Positions 36,139-46,500 of a stretch of 64,000 bases of DNA are shown here, piece after piece. The number at the start of each line of letters is the position of its first letter. The first letter of the stretch is position 1. The stretch covers positions 186,001 to 250,000 of the forward strand of contig CAWIZY010000009.1 in NCBI GenBank assembly GCA_963840725.1, in the 5' to 3' direction. A program made the position numbers and the translations under genes. Under the pieces are notes generated by a model. That model saw nothing but the letters and a program-made list of their open reading frames with translations. It made no database searches and had not been told where the DNA came from. Source of the stretch: CAVWDU01 sp963840725. Lineage in GTDB: Bacteria; Pseudomonadota; Gammaproteobacteria; Pseudomonadales; Halieaceae.

Positions 36139-36324
36139 GGAAACTTCCTCGTTGGTGTTGCGTGTTGTACGGGTCGAATTCCGGGCCGAAAATCTACCCG
36201 AATGTTGCCCTGCTTCCGGGCCCTGGAAATTGCCTGACCAGAGACGGTGCCACGAAAACCTTACGCTCCGGTGATTCTGCGTCACCCCCCTGGCAGTTGC
36301 AATCCCGGCCGGACGCTGGAACTG
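36139..36324. other. Upstream region of the TonB receptor
   Basis: Holds the receptor promoter and 5' leader. I looked for Fur, Zur and cobalamin riboswitch signatures and found none convincing. Confidence 0.4.
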
Positions 36325-37101
36325 TTATTCTGTACACAGTTCCGCCAGTTCTCCTCGGGGCGGCATCACTGACGACCCCGCGGGCTCGAAATCCCCAGGC
36401 CTGTAGCGATGGTATTGCAGCTTAACTGACGGTGCTTTTTCACCGCCGCGACATTCGAGCGCAAGCGCCCCGGCATAAGCCGGCGGGGTTTGCAGTGCGG
36501 CGAGGAGATAATACCCGCCGGCTCCCTCACCTTCGTAGACACCGCAGGTGACGGGGCTCGGCATCTCGATTGCTGGCACGTCGAAGCCTTGCAGAGGCTG
36601 GTGAAGCCCCAGGCCGCTGGCTTTTATAACCGCCTCCTTGCGAGTCCAGAGACGAAAAAAAATCTGCTCGCGAAGTGCGCTTTCAGCGGCCTGGTAGGCG
36701 GTATATTCCGGCGTGGAAAAACAGCGGCGCGCCAGTCGGTCCATGTCACTGAGCGCTCGCCGATGCTCAATATCAACCCCAACCGGAGCGAAACGGCACA
36801 CCGCCAACAAGGCGGAAGACAGGGAGTGACTGAGGTTGAAATACAGGCTCCTGTCCGCCGGCAGGTAGGGTTTACCGTGTTCTTCCTCTGCGAAAACGAG
36901 TTCGGAGGCAGGTGTTCCCGTGTAGGCGGCGAGAATTTCACGGGCCGCGCTGTGAAAATAGGACCATCTGTTTGCCGTCTCGGGGCATCGAAACGCATGG
37001 GCTTTCCGATGCTCTCGCGCTGTCAGCAGCGAGCGGCTCCGTGGGTGGTCTCTCCACGCGGTGATGGACCATATGTCTACTACCTGTCGAGTTTTCTGCA
37101 T
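36325..37101 (-). CDS. 4'-phosphopantetheinyl transferase, Sfp type
   Basis: 258 residues from the ATG at 37101. The Sfp motifs are clear: LYFNLSHSLSSALLAV, APVGVDIEHRRAL (Mg ligands) and FFRLWTRKEAVIKASGLGL. It transfers the phosphopantetheine arm from CoA to the Ser of carrier domains. The obvious clients are the three PCPs of the cluster at 43.3, 47.5 and 52.0 kb. Its start lies five bases after the cyclodeaminase stop on the same strand. The longer open frame to 37266 is not needed. Confidence 0.9.
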   Translation of the reverse strand: MQKTRQVVDIWSITAWRDHPRSRSLLTAREHRKAHAFRCPETANRWSYFHSAAREILAAYTGTPASELVFAEEEHGKPYLPADRSLYFNLSHSLSSALLAVCRFAPVGVDIEHRRALSDMDRLARRCFSTPEYTAYQAAESALREQIFFRLWTRKEAVIKASGLGLHQPLQGFDVPAIEMPSPVTCGVYEGEGAGGYYLLAALQTPPAYAGALALECRGGEKAPSVKLQYHRYRPGDFEPAGSSVMPPRGELAELCTE

Positions 37102-37106
37102 CACAA

Positions 37107-38179
37107 TCACACCGCGCAGCGGTCGGCTCCGGGCGTCAGCGTCAGACCGGCATAGGGGTTGTGGGGATCCTGGGTGAGATCGGCGAGGTCTACCCGGGTG
37201 ACGCAGCCGAGATCCCTGCCATATTGCAGCAGCAGGTTCACGGTGACGTAATCTTCGATCGCCCAACCCGTGGAGTCAAACACGGTGCAGCGCTCTCGGT
37301 ATTCGGCAAAACTCTCGGCCTGTTGCACGAGGGCGATTAAGTCAGGCCCGATCTGTTCAGGGTCCAGCTGCTGACACTCGCCCTCCTTGACCGCCTGAGG
37401 ATGAAAATCAGGGCAGACAAGGCTGCGCGCAAGGAGGGATTGGGGCAGTTCGGTTTTCCCGGGGAAATCAGAGCCGACCGCGTTGATATGAACGTTGGAA
37501 CGCAGCAATCTGTCGCTGAATACGGGGCCACAGCCAATGTCTACGGAGGTTGCAGTGCACAGGACCTCGGCCGTGCAGACAACGGTATCAAGCGGTACGG
37601 GCCGGATGTCGATACCGGCCAGTGAGAGTGCCTCGGTTCTTGCTCTGAAACTCTCCTGGGCCACAGGATCGGTGTCGTAAACCAGCACTTGCTTCAAGGG
37701 GAAAACACGGGAAAGTGCGTGTAGCTGGCTGACAGCCTGGGCGCCGCAGCCGATCAGTCCAAGGATGGTGGTATCAGGACGCGCCAGTACGCGGCTGGCG
37801 ACTGCACTCGCCGCGCCAGTGCGTATTGCCGTCAGAAAATTGCCGTCAATGACAGCGCGCAGGTGACCGCTGGTGACGTCGAAACACAATACGGTGGACA
37901 GTATCGTCGGCAGACCCCGTCGTGCCGGGTTCGCGGGATGGTATCCGACTATTTTCACCGTGACTGCCTCGCCGGATTTCATCGCCGGCATCCACTCGAT
38001 CAACCTAGCTCTGGCTCCTGATAGTTGAAGCCATCACGCACCGGGGTGATATGGCAGACTGGATCGAAGTGTCTGAGGGCCGCGGACAGGGCATCGATCG
38101 TGTCGTCCATGATCCGGTCGAGTCCAATCTGTGACACGATATGTGCCAGGTCCTGCCGGGTGAATAACTCGGTGTTCAA
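37107..38179 (-). CDS. Ornithine cyclodeaminase / mu-crystallin family protein (one frameshift)
   Basis: The N-terminal ~55 residues (LFTRQDLAHIVSQIGLDRIM, HFDPVCHITPVRDGFNYQEP) are read from a TTG at 38179 behind AGGAG. The frame shifts at ~38005, and the rest runs to 37107. There are FLTAIRTGAASAVASRVLAR, the NAD-binding ILGLIGCGAQAVSQLHAL and VHINAVGSDFPGKTEL. Family members convert L-ornithine to L-proline or act as amino-acid dehydrogenases (SbnB type). Beside a Pro-type adenylation/dehydrogenase set, proline supply for the NRPS is the attractive reading. Confidence 0.8.
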
Positions 38180-38344
38180 CTTTCGTGATCTCCTGGGCGT
38201 CGCGGCTCACCATAAACCATCGCGCCGCGTTTGAGGGAGGTTGTGTTGCCGAGACGTGATCCCGGACACGGAAACCTGTTGATTTTGGTCGTGTGCGCGT
38301 TGTTTACTGCGGGTTGATCGTCACCCTGAGAAGTCGTTGGCTAT

Positions 38345-39292
38345 ATGTCAAACCCCTGGGCAGTAAGCAGCCTGATTCCATTTCTCGCCGCTCGCGCGGC
38401 GACAGACAGCCTCGTGTCGCGTATGCGCCCGCAAGAACGGGACGCATTGTCTCAGCCCATCGAAAGGCTGCACGCGGGGGCATTGGATCTGCAGTCTGTC
38501 CTGGCGGCAAACAGGCCGGTTATCATAGAAGGACTCGCTGAATCAATGCCGACGGCCCCGGCGTCGGACCTGGCGGCGCTGCGGCAAATCGCCGGGTGCA
38601 ACGAGGTGCCGTTCGAGGTGAAGCTTTACGACCCGGACGCGCCGTACTTCCTCTACACCGGCGATTATGGGCAGACGTTGCTCGATACACGCACGATGAC
38701 TCTGGCGACGTTTCTTGCAGCCATGTTTGATGAGTCGACGTTTGCCAACGTCGCAGTGTACCGGCAGTTTCCTCGACGCGCCGCGGGCGGCGCGGTCGGA
38801 GGAATTATCGATGGGCTTGCGGTGGCGCTGGAGCAAATGGCCGGGAGGCCGGCGGAGAAAAAAGCCAGTGGGGTGTGGATTGGCACGACCGGTGTCGTAA
38901 CGCCGCTGCACTACGATGCCTGGCCGGGGCTACTGTTTCAGACTCACGGAAGCAAACGCGTGCTGATGTTTGCTCCTGACGACATTCACCGGCTTTACTT
39001 CCTGCCTCAATACGCCGTCGGTGAGCGCTGGAGCCGCCTGCCGGGCCGTTCAGCCGATGCCGACGCGAAACGTTTTCCGCTGTACGCCAAGGCGGCTCGC
39101 TACGAGGCGACGCTAGAAGCTGGTGAGGCGCTCTATATTCCGTCATTCTGGCCTCACGAGGTCGAAGCGCTGGAGCCCAACATCAGCCTGCCGTTTCGAT
39201 TTGGCGTTAACAGGGCGGCTTACCTGCACCCGCGGTTTCTGCGACCAGCCTGTGAGGTCTTTGTTACATCCTGCCTTAAGAAAGGGAGTTAG
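38345..39292 (+). CDS. JmjC/cupin-8 Fe(II)/2-oxoglutarate hydroxylase
   Basis: 315 residues. The HxD...H facial triad is visible: TPLHYDAWPGLLFQTHGSK near residue 183 and IPSFWPHEVEALEPN near 262, with RVLMFAPDDI between as in FIH-type enzymes. Family members hydroxylate Asp, Asn, His or Arg side chains in proteins or free/carrier-bound amino acids. Inside this cluster a role in hydroxylating a peptide residue is inferred. It is divergent from the cyclodeaminase and intact. Confidence 0.82.
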   Translation: MSNPWAVSSLIPFLAARAATDSLVSRMRPQERDALSQPIERLHAGALDLQSVLAANRPVIIEGLAESMPTAPASDLAALRQIAGCNEVPFEVKLYDPDAPYFLYTGDYGQTLLDTRTMTLATFLAAMFDESTFANVAVYRQFPRRAAGGAVGGIIDGLAVALEQMAGRPAEKKASGVWIGTTGVVTPLHYDAWPGLLFQTHGSKRVLMFAPDDIHRLYFLPQYAVGERWSRLPGRSADADAKRFPLYAKAARYEATLEAGEALYIPSFWPHEVEALEPNISLPFRFGVNRAAYLHPRFLRPACEVFVTSCLKKGS

Positions 39293-39360
39293 CCGCCTTT
39301 CTGGCGCCTGGCTCCTTGGGTGCAATCGAGCATCCGGCTTTGATAACACGGGGTTTCATC

Positions 39361-40189
39361 ATGCTGAAAAAATGGACGCTGGGCCTGCTGGAGAAGGTGA
39401 TACTGAACATCAGTATTTTTGCAACGCCGCTGGTACTGAAGCAGTATAACAGTATTTATTCGCGCAAATGGCACCCGCATGACGCCATGCGTGACGAGGC
39501 CCTTGCGGAAACGGTGGCTTATATCAAGGCGCACATGTCAAATGCTGTGATAAAGGACGACCAGATTGGAGTACTCAGCTTCGCATGCCGGCAACAGTTG
39601 CCTGCTGGCCTGGTGCTCGAGTTCGGGGTGAGGACGGGCACCACTATCCACCATCTGGCCGCCTGCCTGCCCGACCGCAGCATATACGGCTTCGATTCCT
39701 TCGAGGGATTGCCCGAATCATGGTCGGGCTGGGCGATCGAGAAAGGCACTTTCGCCCGCAGTACACTCCCGGACGTGGCAGCAAATGTTGAGCTGGTGAA
39801 AGGCTGGTTCGACGACAGCTGCCGGTTTTTCTCGAATCGCACACTGGCGCGGTGGCACTCGTTCACATCGATCGGATATTTACAGCTCCGCAGTCACCGT
39901 GCTCGACAATATCAGTTCGCGAATCGTGCCGGGTACCATCATCGTATTCAACGAGTATTTCAACTACCCGAACTGGCAGCAGCATGAGTATCGGGCGTTT
40001 GCCGAATTCTGTAAAAGGGAGCAGGTGGATCATGAATACGTTTGCTGGGGCCACTTTGAAGCGCTGTTACCATCGAAGGTGCGGGGCGGGAGCCGGCAGA
40101 ACAGCGGTCTGCGCCCGGCGGGGCGCTGTAATTCCTCACGGATAAGCATATTTCCCCAGCCCGTGTCCCGGAGGGGGAAGCAGGGGTAG
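39361..40189 (+). pseudogene. TylF/macrocin-O-methyltransferase-like SAM methyltransferase (two frameshifts)
   Basis: The frame from 39361 gives the SAM-binding half: GLVLEFGVRTGTTIHHLAAC, SIYGFDSFEGLPESW, NVELVKGWFDDS. Near 39830 one missing base shifts to a frame reading LPVFLESHTGAVALVHID; near 39869 a second shifts to DIYSSAVTVLDNISSRIVPG, then FNEYFNYPNWQQHEYRAF. Together these are a near-complete TylF-type O-methyltransferase. Both breaks look like single-base losses inside conserved motifs. It probably decorates the peptide or a precursor. Confidence 0.75.
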
Positions 40190-40427
40190 TGAGAACAACG
40201 TCGCCGACCTAAGTCTTGAATTCGTGGATGGTTTTATCTGCGAGAATGCTGAATTTTTGGCGTGACATTGCGCCTTGTGGCGGTGTAATGGCGACAAAAC
40301 CCTGTTTTCAACAGGTGGAGATGACCCTACACTCAGTTGGAGAATGGCCGGCGGATTATGACTCTCGGTCAGATAATAAAACAATCGGACTGCGCTGCCG
40401 AACCCTTTTCCACAGGGGCAAAGAATA

Positions 40428-41662
40428 ATGCAAAAAATGTTGAGGCTTTATGCCTTTCTTACGCTGATGTTGTGTGGCGGCTCCCTTTCCGCGCACAATC
40501 TAGGCGAGGGATATGTGTATCTCACGGTGACCGATAACGCGCTCAGCGGACGGCTCGAGTTAACCCTTGGGGATATCAGCAAGGTCGTACCGCTAGGTAA
40601 CCGGCGGCCAACGGCCGACAGAAGCACAGTTCAACGCGAATAGCGATCGCGTCCTCGATTACCTGGTTAAGAATCTGGCCTTCATCGTCGCAGGCGTACG
40701 GCACAGTCCTGTTTTCGGTGACCATGAATTTGTCCATCTAGATCATGGCGTCCTTTGTGCGGATGGATTTCGAGCTTCCCGGAGTCGCAAATCCACCGTC
40801 GAAATCGAGGTTTTCTACAATATACTGTTCAACGATGCCGAGAGGACGCATCGTGGCCAGGTCCTGATCGAGCGCAACGAGGCGGCAGGTATAGAGTCCA
40901 ACGAAGCCCAGTTTTCGGCTATCTTCGGCCCCGGGCGAGAGACTCAGGCTATCAGGCTCGACAAAATACCTGCATTCACTGTCTTCAGGAATTTCGTGCG
41001 CCATGGCGTTTGGCATATCTGGATCGGCCTGGATCACGTCCTGTTCCTCTGCGCCCTGCTGCTACCCGCTGTGATGGTGCGCAAGGGAGGCGAGTGGTTG
41101 CCCGTTAGCACTTTCCGTGAATCATTCGTCTACGTCGTCAAAGTAGTGACACTGTTCACAGTGGCGCATACCATCACACTATCGCTGGCATCGCTGGGAA
41201 TCGTTCAGCTGCCTGAGCAGTTGGTTGAGGGAGTGATCGCCCTTTCCATAGCGGTGGTTGCACTCAACGTGTCTATGGCCGTTTCTGAATCAGAACGTCT
41301 GGATCGTGGTATTCGTTTTCGGGCTTTTTCACGGGCTCGGCTTCGCCAGCGTCCTCGAGCCGCTCGGGGTTAGCGGTGGCAGCAAGACGGCTGCCCTGTT
41401 GGGTTTCAACGTCGGCGTGGAGCTGGGGCAGCTTGCGATCATCCTGGTAGTTTTCCCTCTCCTTTTCTTTCTGCGAAACTGGGTGGGATACCGGCCACTG
41501 GTTTTGAAGGGCGGGTCTATCGCGCTGATACTCGTGTCCAGCTTCTGGTTTGTGGAGCGCACGATCGACGTCCCTTTCGTATCTGCCAAGACATTCGGGC
41601 TGGCTTCACTCGTTGCGCCAGCGGGCTGTCTCGACTGCAACGGGATTGACACGGAAGCATAG
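40428..41662 (+). pseudogene. HupE/UreJ-family membrane protein, metal-uptake type (at least two frameshifts)
   Basis: Begins with a signal peptide (LYAFLTLMLCGGSLSAHNLG) and a periplasmic beta domain (RLELTLGDIS). The frame changes near 40605 (continuing EAQFNANSDRVLDYLV) and again near 41295. The membrane part has WHIWIGLDHVLFLCALLLP, VKVVTLFTVAHTITLSLASL and FGLFHGLGFASVLEPLGV, with conserved His residues that resemble Ni/Co permease-type HupE/UreJ proteins. Together with the TonB receptor it suggests metal traffic. An unassigned 238-base gap precedes it. Confidence 0.72.
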
Positions 41663-41666
41663 AAGC

Positions 41667-43231
41667 GTGCGGTACCTACTTCAGCACCTGTTGAGGCGTC
41701 GGTTGCTGAATATCCGCAATCGACGGCATTCAAATTTCTCAAGCAGTCGCTGAGCTATGAGGCCCTCGATCTTCAATCGACACAACTCGCCATACAGTTA
41801 TCGAGTCACGGGGTGGCCCGGGGTGATCGCGTGGGTATCCTCCTCAACAAGTCCATCGAGTGTCCGTTGCCGTCTTCGGCATACTGAAAGCGGGTGGGGT
41901 CTATGTGCCGCTGGACCCTGGTGCGCCACTGGGCCGGCTGGCAGCGATCGTTTGCGACTGTGATATAAGCATCCTGGTGACACACGAGCCGCGGCGGGAT
42001 GATGTGATTTCGCTACTGCAGTCGCCAGGCTCACCAGTCAGCGCTGTGATAGGCCCATCGGCGACTCTGGTCGAAGGCGTAGCGCAGGTCAGCTGGCCGG
42101 CCATCTTGAAGGCCCTGTTGCTCCTGAACCTGAAGCTGTCGGGGCTACTGCTGACAACGCTGCCTATATTATATATACCTCCGGTTCCACCGGTGCGCCC
42201 AAGGGTATCGTGCACAGCCACTCCAGCGGGTTGAGCTATGCGCTGATGGCGGCAGAGCTCTACGGTCTCGGCCCCGATGACCGGCTGAGTAACTTCCCCC
42301 CCCTGCATTTCGATCAGTCTATCTTCGATTACTTCAGCGGCGTTGCGGCAGGGGCGTCCACGGTCGTTATCCCCGAGGCTTACACCAAGCTTCCGGCGAG
42401 TCTGTCCGAGCTGATCGAGCGCGAACGCCTGACACTGTGGTACTCGGTACCTCATGCACTGATCCAGCTGCTGCTTCATGGTGTGCTCGCAAGCCGGGAC
42501 CTCGGTTCACTGCGCTGGGTGCTTTACGGCGGTGAGCCGTTCCCGCCGAAGTATCTCTCTCGCCTCATGAAAGTCTGGCCACAGGCACGTTTCTGCAATG
42601 TCTACGGCCCTGCGGAAGTCAATCAGTGTACTTTCCATACACTGGTTGACGAGGCTCTCGAAGATTTTCAGAGCGTCCCCATCGGGCGCGCCTGCCCCAA
42701 CGTCGAACTTCTCGTCGTCCATCGTGAAGGTCGCGTTGCCGGCTGTGGTGAAAGCGGTGAGCTTCTGGTTCGTTCTCCGACGATGATGCGAGGTTATTTT
42801 GGCAGCCAGATCTCAACGAGGCGGTGCTATACCGAAGGGTCAATGATGATTTGACTATCGACCAATTCTATAGGACTGGTGACATAGTGCTGCGGGACGA
42901 AACTGGCCTGTTACACTTTATGGGCCGCGGAGACCGACAGGTCAAGCTGCGTGGGTTCCGTATTGAGCTGGACGAAATTGAGGCGGTGATGACACGGCAC
43001 GCGGCCGTCGAGGAGGCTGCCTGTATCCTGTGCCAGGATGAGGTTGGGAGCCAGCTGTATCTGATCGTTATCGTCAAACCGGGAGAGGACTGCGACGTCG
43101 TGCAATTGCGGGAGTATGCATGCGCACATTTGCCAGGCTATGCGGTGCCAGAGAGCATAGATATTGTTGCGGCTTTTCCGCGTACGAGCACGGGCAAGAT
43201 CGAACACTCGCATGATGAATTCGCGCGATGA
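41667..43231 (+). pseudogene. Free-standing NRPS adenylation domain, possibly prolyl (four frameshifts)
   Basis: A ~515-residue A domain without its own carrier. It begins at a GTG at 41667. Frames change near 41697, 41862, 42115 and 42805, but all core motifs are present: VAVFGILKAGGVYVPLDP (A2), YIIYTSGSTGAPKGIVHS (A3), HFDQSIFDYFSG (A4), CNVYGPAEVNQC (A5), FYRTGDIVLRDETG (A7), KLRGFRIELDEIE (A8), RTSTGKIEHS (A10). My by-eye specificity code is D-Q-F-Y-L-G-V-Q-C-K; it shares Y, L, C with PltF/RedM prolyl domains but is not identical. Context (free PCP, PltE-like dehydrogenase, ornithine cyclodeaminase) favours proline. Confidence 0.78.
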
Positions 43232-43255
43232 AGCGGGGCCGCAGGGAATTATGTC

Positions 43256-43492
43256 ATGAAGGACAAAATCAGGGAGTTTATCGTCACCGAGTTGCTTGCC
43301 GGTCGAGACATTGGCACAGACGAAGATCTGCTAATCAGTGGCCTGGTTGACTCGCTCGGCGTGATGCGATTGGTAACTTTCATCGAAGACTGTCTCGCCA
43401 CTCCGGTCCCTCCGGAGGACGTTACTATCGAAAATTTTGCAACGATGGAAACGATCGGTGCATACGTCGAGCAGCGCGCCGAGGCGCCCTGA
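43256..43492 (+). CDS. Free-standing peptidyl/acyl carrier protein
   Basis: 78 residues, intact. The phosphopantetheine attachment Ser is in LLISGLVDSLGVMRLV near residue 35, and the acidic helix following it (FIEDCLATPVPPEDV) is typical. It lies 24 bases after the A-domain gene and just before the first NRPS module, the PltF-PltL arrangement. The loaded amino acid would be oxidised here by the acyl-CoA dehydrogenase at 53968 before transfer to module 1. Confidence 0.85.
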   Translation: MKDKIREFIVTELLAGRDIGTDEDLLISGLVDSLGVMRLVTFIEDCLATPVPPEDVTIENFATMETIGAYVEQRAEAP

Positions 43493-43502
43493 AACAGCCT
43501 GG

Positions 43503-46500
43503 ATGATGGAAACAGTGGAGATGCCAGTTACGGACAGCGATCCCTCGGAAACCCGGGCCATGACGACCAGCCAGGCTCTGATCTGGATGAGCCAGCGCCT
43601 GTCTCCGGCGTCGGTCGTTTACAATATGGCCCATCGATTCGATATCGAGAGTGACGTCGATCCGGATAATTTTCGCTTGGCGCTGCAGGCACTAGTCGAC
43701 AGGAGTGATGCATTGCGCACCGTTTTCGCCAAAACAGCGGCGAGTCCTGTGAGCGCGTTCTCGACAGTTTTCGCGTAGAGGTTCCGGTAGTGGATCTTTC
43801 CGGTGAACCTGAGGCTGGTATCACTGCCTCCCGATGGATGGACGAGCGTGCCCGAAAGGTATTCGATCTGTCGTCCCGCTGTCACGATTCCTGTTTGCTC
43901 AAGCTCGGCGAAAAACAGTGGATCTGGTTTTTTAACATTCACCACCTGATTGCCGATGCCTGGTCCGTCGCGCTGATTTGCAGGCACATCGGCGACTATT
44001 ACGACTGGCTTCGAGCCGGAAAGCCGCTACCCGACGAGCCATTACCCGCATTTCTTGACTATCGTCGCCACGAACAGGCATGGCGCAAGGGTGATGCCTT
44101 CGTCCGTGCCAGGAGCATTGGCAGGAGAAATCTACAGAGCCTTCAGGGCTCGTCGCGCTTTACGGTCGCAAGGGCTCGCGAAGTCATACCGCCAGCAGCC
44201 GGCTTACGATATCGCTGGGGCGGGAACGATCGCGACAGCTCAACCAACTTGCCGAGCAGCCGGGCTTTCGTGGGCTTAGCCTGCACCTCAGCCGATTCAA
44301 CTTCTCGCCACCGTAGTTTTCGCCTTCCTGCACCGGATCGGCGACGGACAGCGGTTGACGATAGGGACGCCTGCACACAATCGACCCTCGCAGGGGTTTC
44401 GTGAGACCATCGGCCTGTTTATCGAAACACTGCCGTTCAGCACGACCTTAGTAAAGGGAGAGACGTTCATCAGCCTCCATCGCAAGGTCGCCAAGGAATC
44501 ACAGATTTCCTGCGCCATGCGCAGCCCGGCTGCAGCAGCCCGGAACTGTCCAGGCTCTATAACGTCGTTTTCAACTACATCAATATCGGATTTGGTTCGT
44601 TGGTAGCACCGCGATGGATTCCCAGCCTGGTACATTCCGGACACATAGACTCCGGCCATGACCTGCGTATCCAGATTCTGATCTCGGGGAAACGGGCGAA
44701 TACGTGGTTCACTTCGACTGCAAGGATTTTACACTCGACGCACCAATACGCGAACATATGCCCGTCCACTTCATCAAGGGTCGAAGCAATGGTCGCAGAG
44801 CCGGACACGGAGGTGGGTGCGGTCGGCCTGGTCTCGGCGTCGAGTGAGCCGCCTCGTCGACGATTTCAACGCCGCCAGCGGTGATGGTCGCACAGATACG
44901 GTTCTCAACGCGTTTGCCCGCCGCGTAGCGGAAACACCCGATTCCCCCGCGGTCGTCTAGCGACGGTGCAGCAATCTCCTATCGGGAGCTCGATCGACGC
45001 TCTAATCGTATTGCCCGGAACCTGGTAGCCCAGGGCGTCACGGAAGGGGATCGCGTGGGCCTCCATATGCGCAGGTCGACAGAATTTGTCGCTGCGGTAC
45101 TGGGGGCAATGAAGTGTGGCGCCATTTTCATCCCGCTGAATCAAAGCTACCTGTTGAACGCCTCGGGTACATCGTCTCTGATTCAGATATGAAATTGCTG
45201 CTGATGATCGGGACCTGCACCAGCGCACCAGTTCACTGGACGTGCCGCTGTTCTCGCCGGGGTCGCTCCCGGATGACGGTGCTGTTGGCTCAGATACTCC
45301 CTCATTGCCTCACATGGGCGGCGCTGCGGCCTCCTACGTTATCTATACTTCTGGTTCGACCGGTTACCCGAAAGGCGTATTGGTGAGTCACCATGCCCTG
45401 GCATCCTATATCGAATGGTCGCATCGTTGTTTCGCCGATGGGAGCCGCTGTGATTTCCCGCTTTACTCTTCCATCGGATTCGACCTCACGATCACCTCAC
45501 TGTTCGTACCGCTCTACAGCGGGGCTACCGTTGTCGTGTACCCCGAGCAGGAGGCCGGCACTGACCTGGCGGTACTCGACGTGTTCGCCGATGACGCCGT
45601 CGATGTGGTCAAGCTGACTCCGGCCCACCTGTCCCTCGTACTCGAGCAGGCCGGGCCGGTCAAACGAATCAAGAGCCTGATACTCGGGGGTGAAAACCTG
45701 ACCACTAACCTGGCCGCTGCTGCTTGTTCGACGCTGGATGTCGAGAATGTATTCAACGAGTACGGTCCAACCGAAGCCGTGGTCGGCTGTATGCGACACC
45801 GCTTCGATCCGGCCGGAGACCGATCAGCCTCCGTGCCGATAGGTGTGCCCGCCGACCACCACAGGATCTACCTGCTCGACGCGGGATATGAACCCGGTGC
45901 CCGTAGGCGTAACCGGCGAATTGTTCATTGCGGGCCGGCAGCTTGCCGAAGGCTACTTGAGGGTTGGCAGCCAGCGATGCGCACCGGTTCATGAACGACC
46001 CGTTTTCCGCCGGGGACAGGATGTATCGCACCGGTGATCTTGCGCGGTTTAACACGGACGGACTGGTCGAGTACCTGGGCAGGGCGGATGACCAGATCAA
46101 GGTCCGCGGCGTTCGCGTGGAGCCTGCTGAAATCTCCCGGGCGATGCTGGCGTTCCCGGGCATCGACGCCTGTCATGTCGATGTCGCGGAGGTGAAAGGC
46201 CCGCCTGTCGAGGATAACCCAACTTGTTGTGCGCGATGCGGGCTGAGTTCACAGTATCCCGGTGTCAGTTTCGACCAGGAGGGAGTGTGCAGCCTGTGTA
46301 CTGATTTCGAGTCTTACCGCGATCGTGCACAGGTCTATTTTAACGACCTAAACGGTCTGCACGCGCTGTTGTCTCAGGCTCGAAAGACCCGGGGCGGGCG
46401 CTATGACTGCATCATGTTGTTAAGCGGCGGTAAAGACAGCACTTACGCTTTTTATCGCCTGGTCGAACAGGGGCCGGATGTCCTGGCGCTCACGCTCGAC

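Noticed and set aside
36139..36324. Cobalamin riboswitch or Fur/Zur box before the TonB receptor
   Set aside because: Searched by eye for the B12 box and the dyads; partial words only, nothing convincing.
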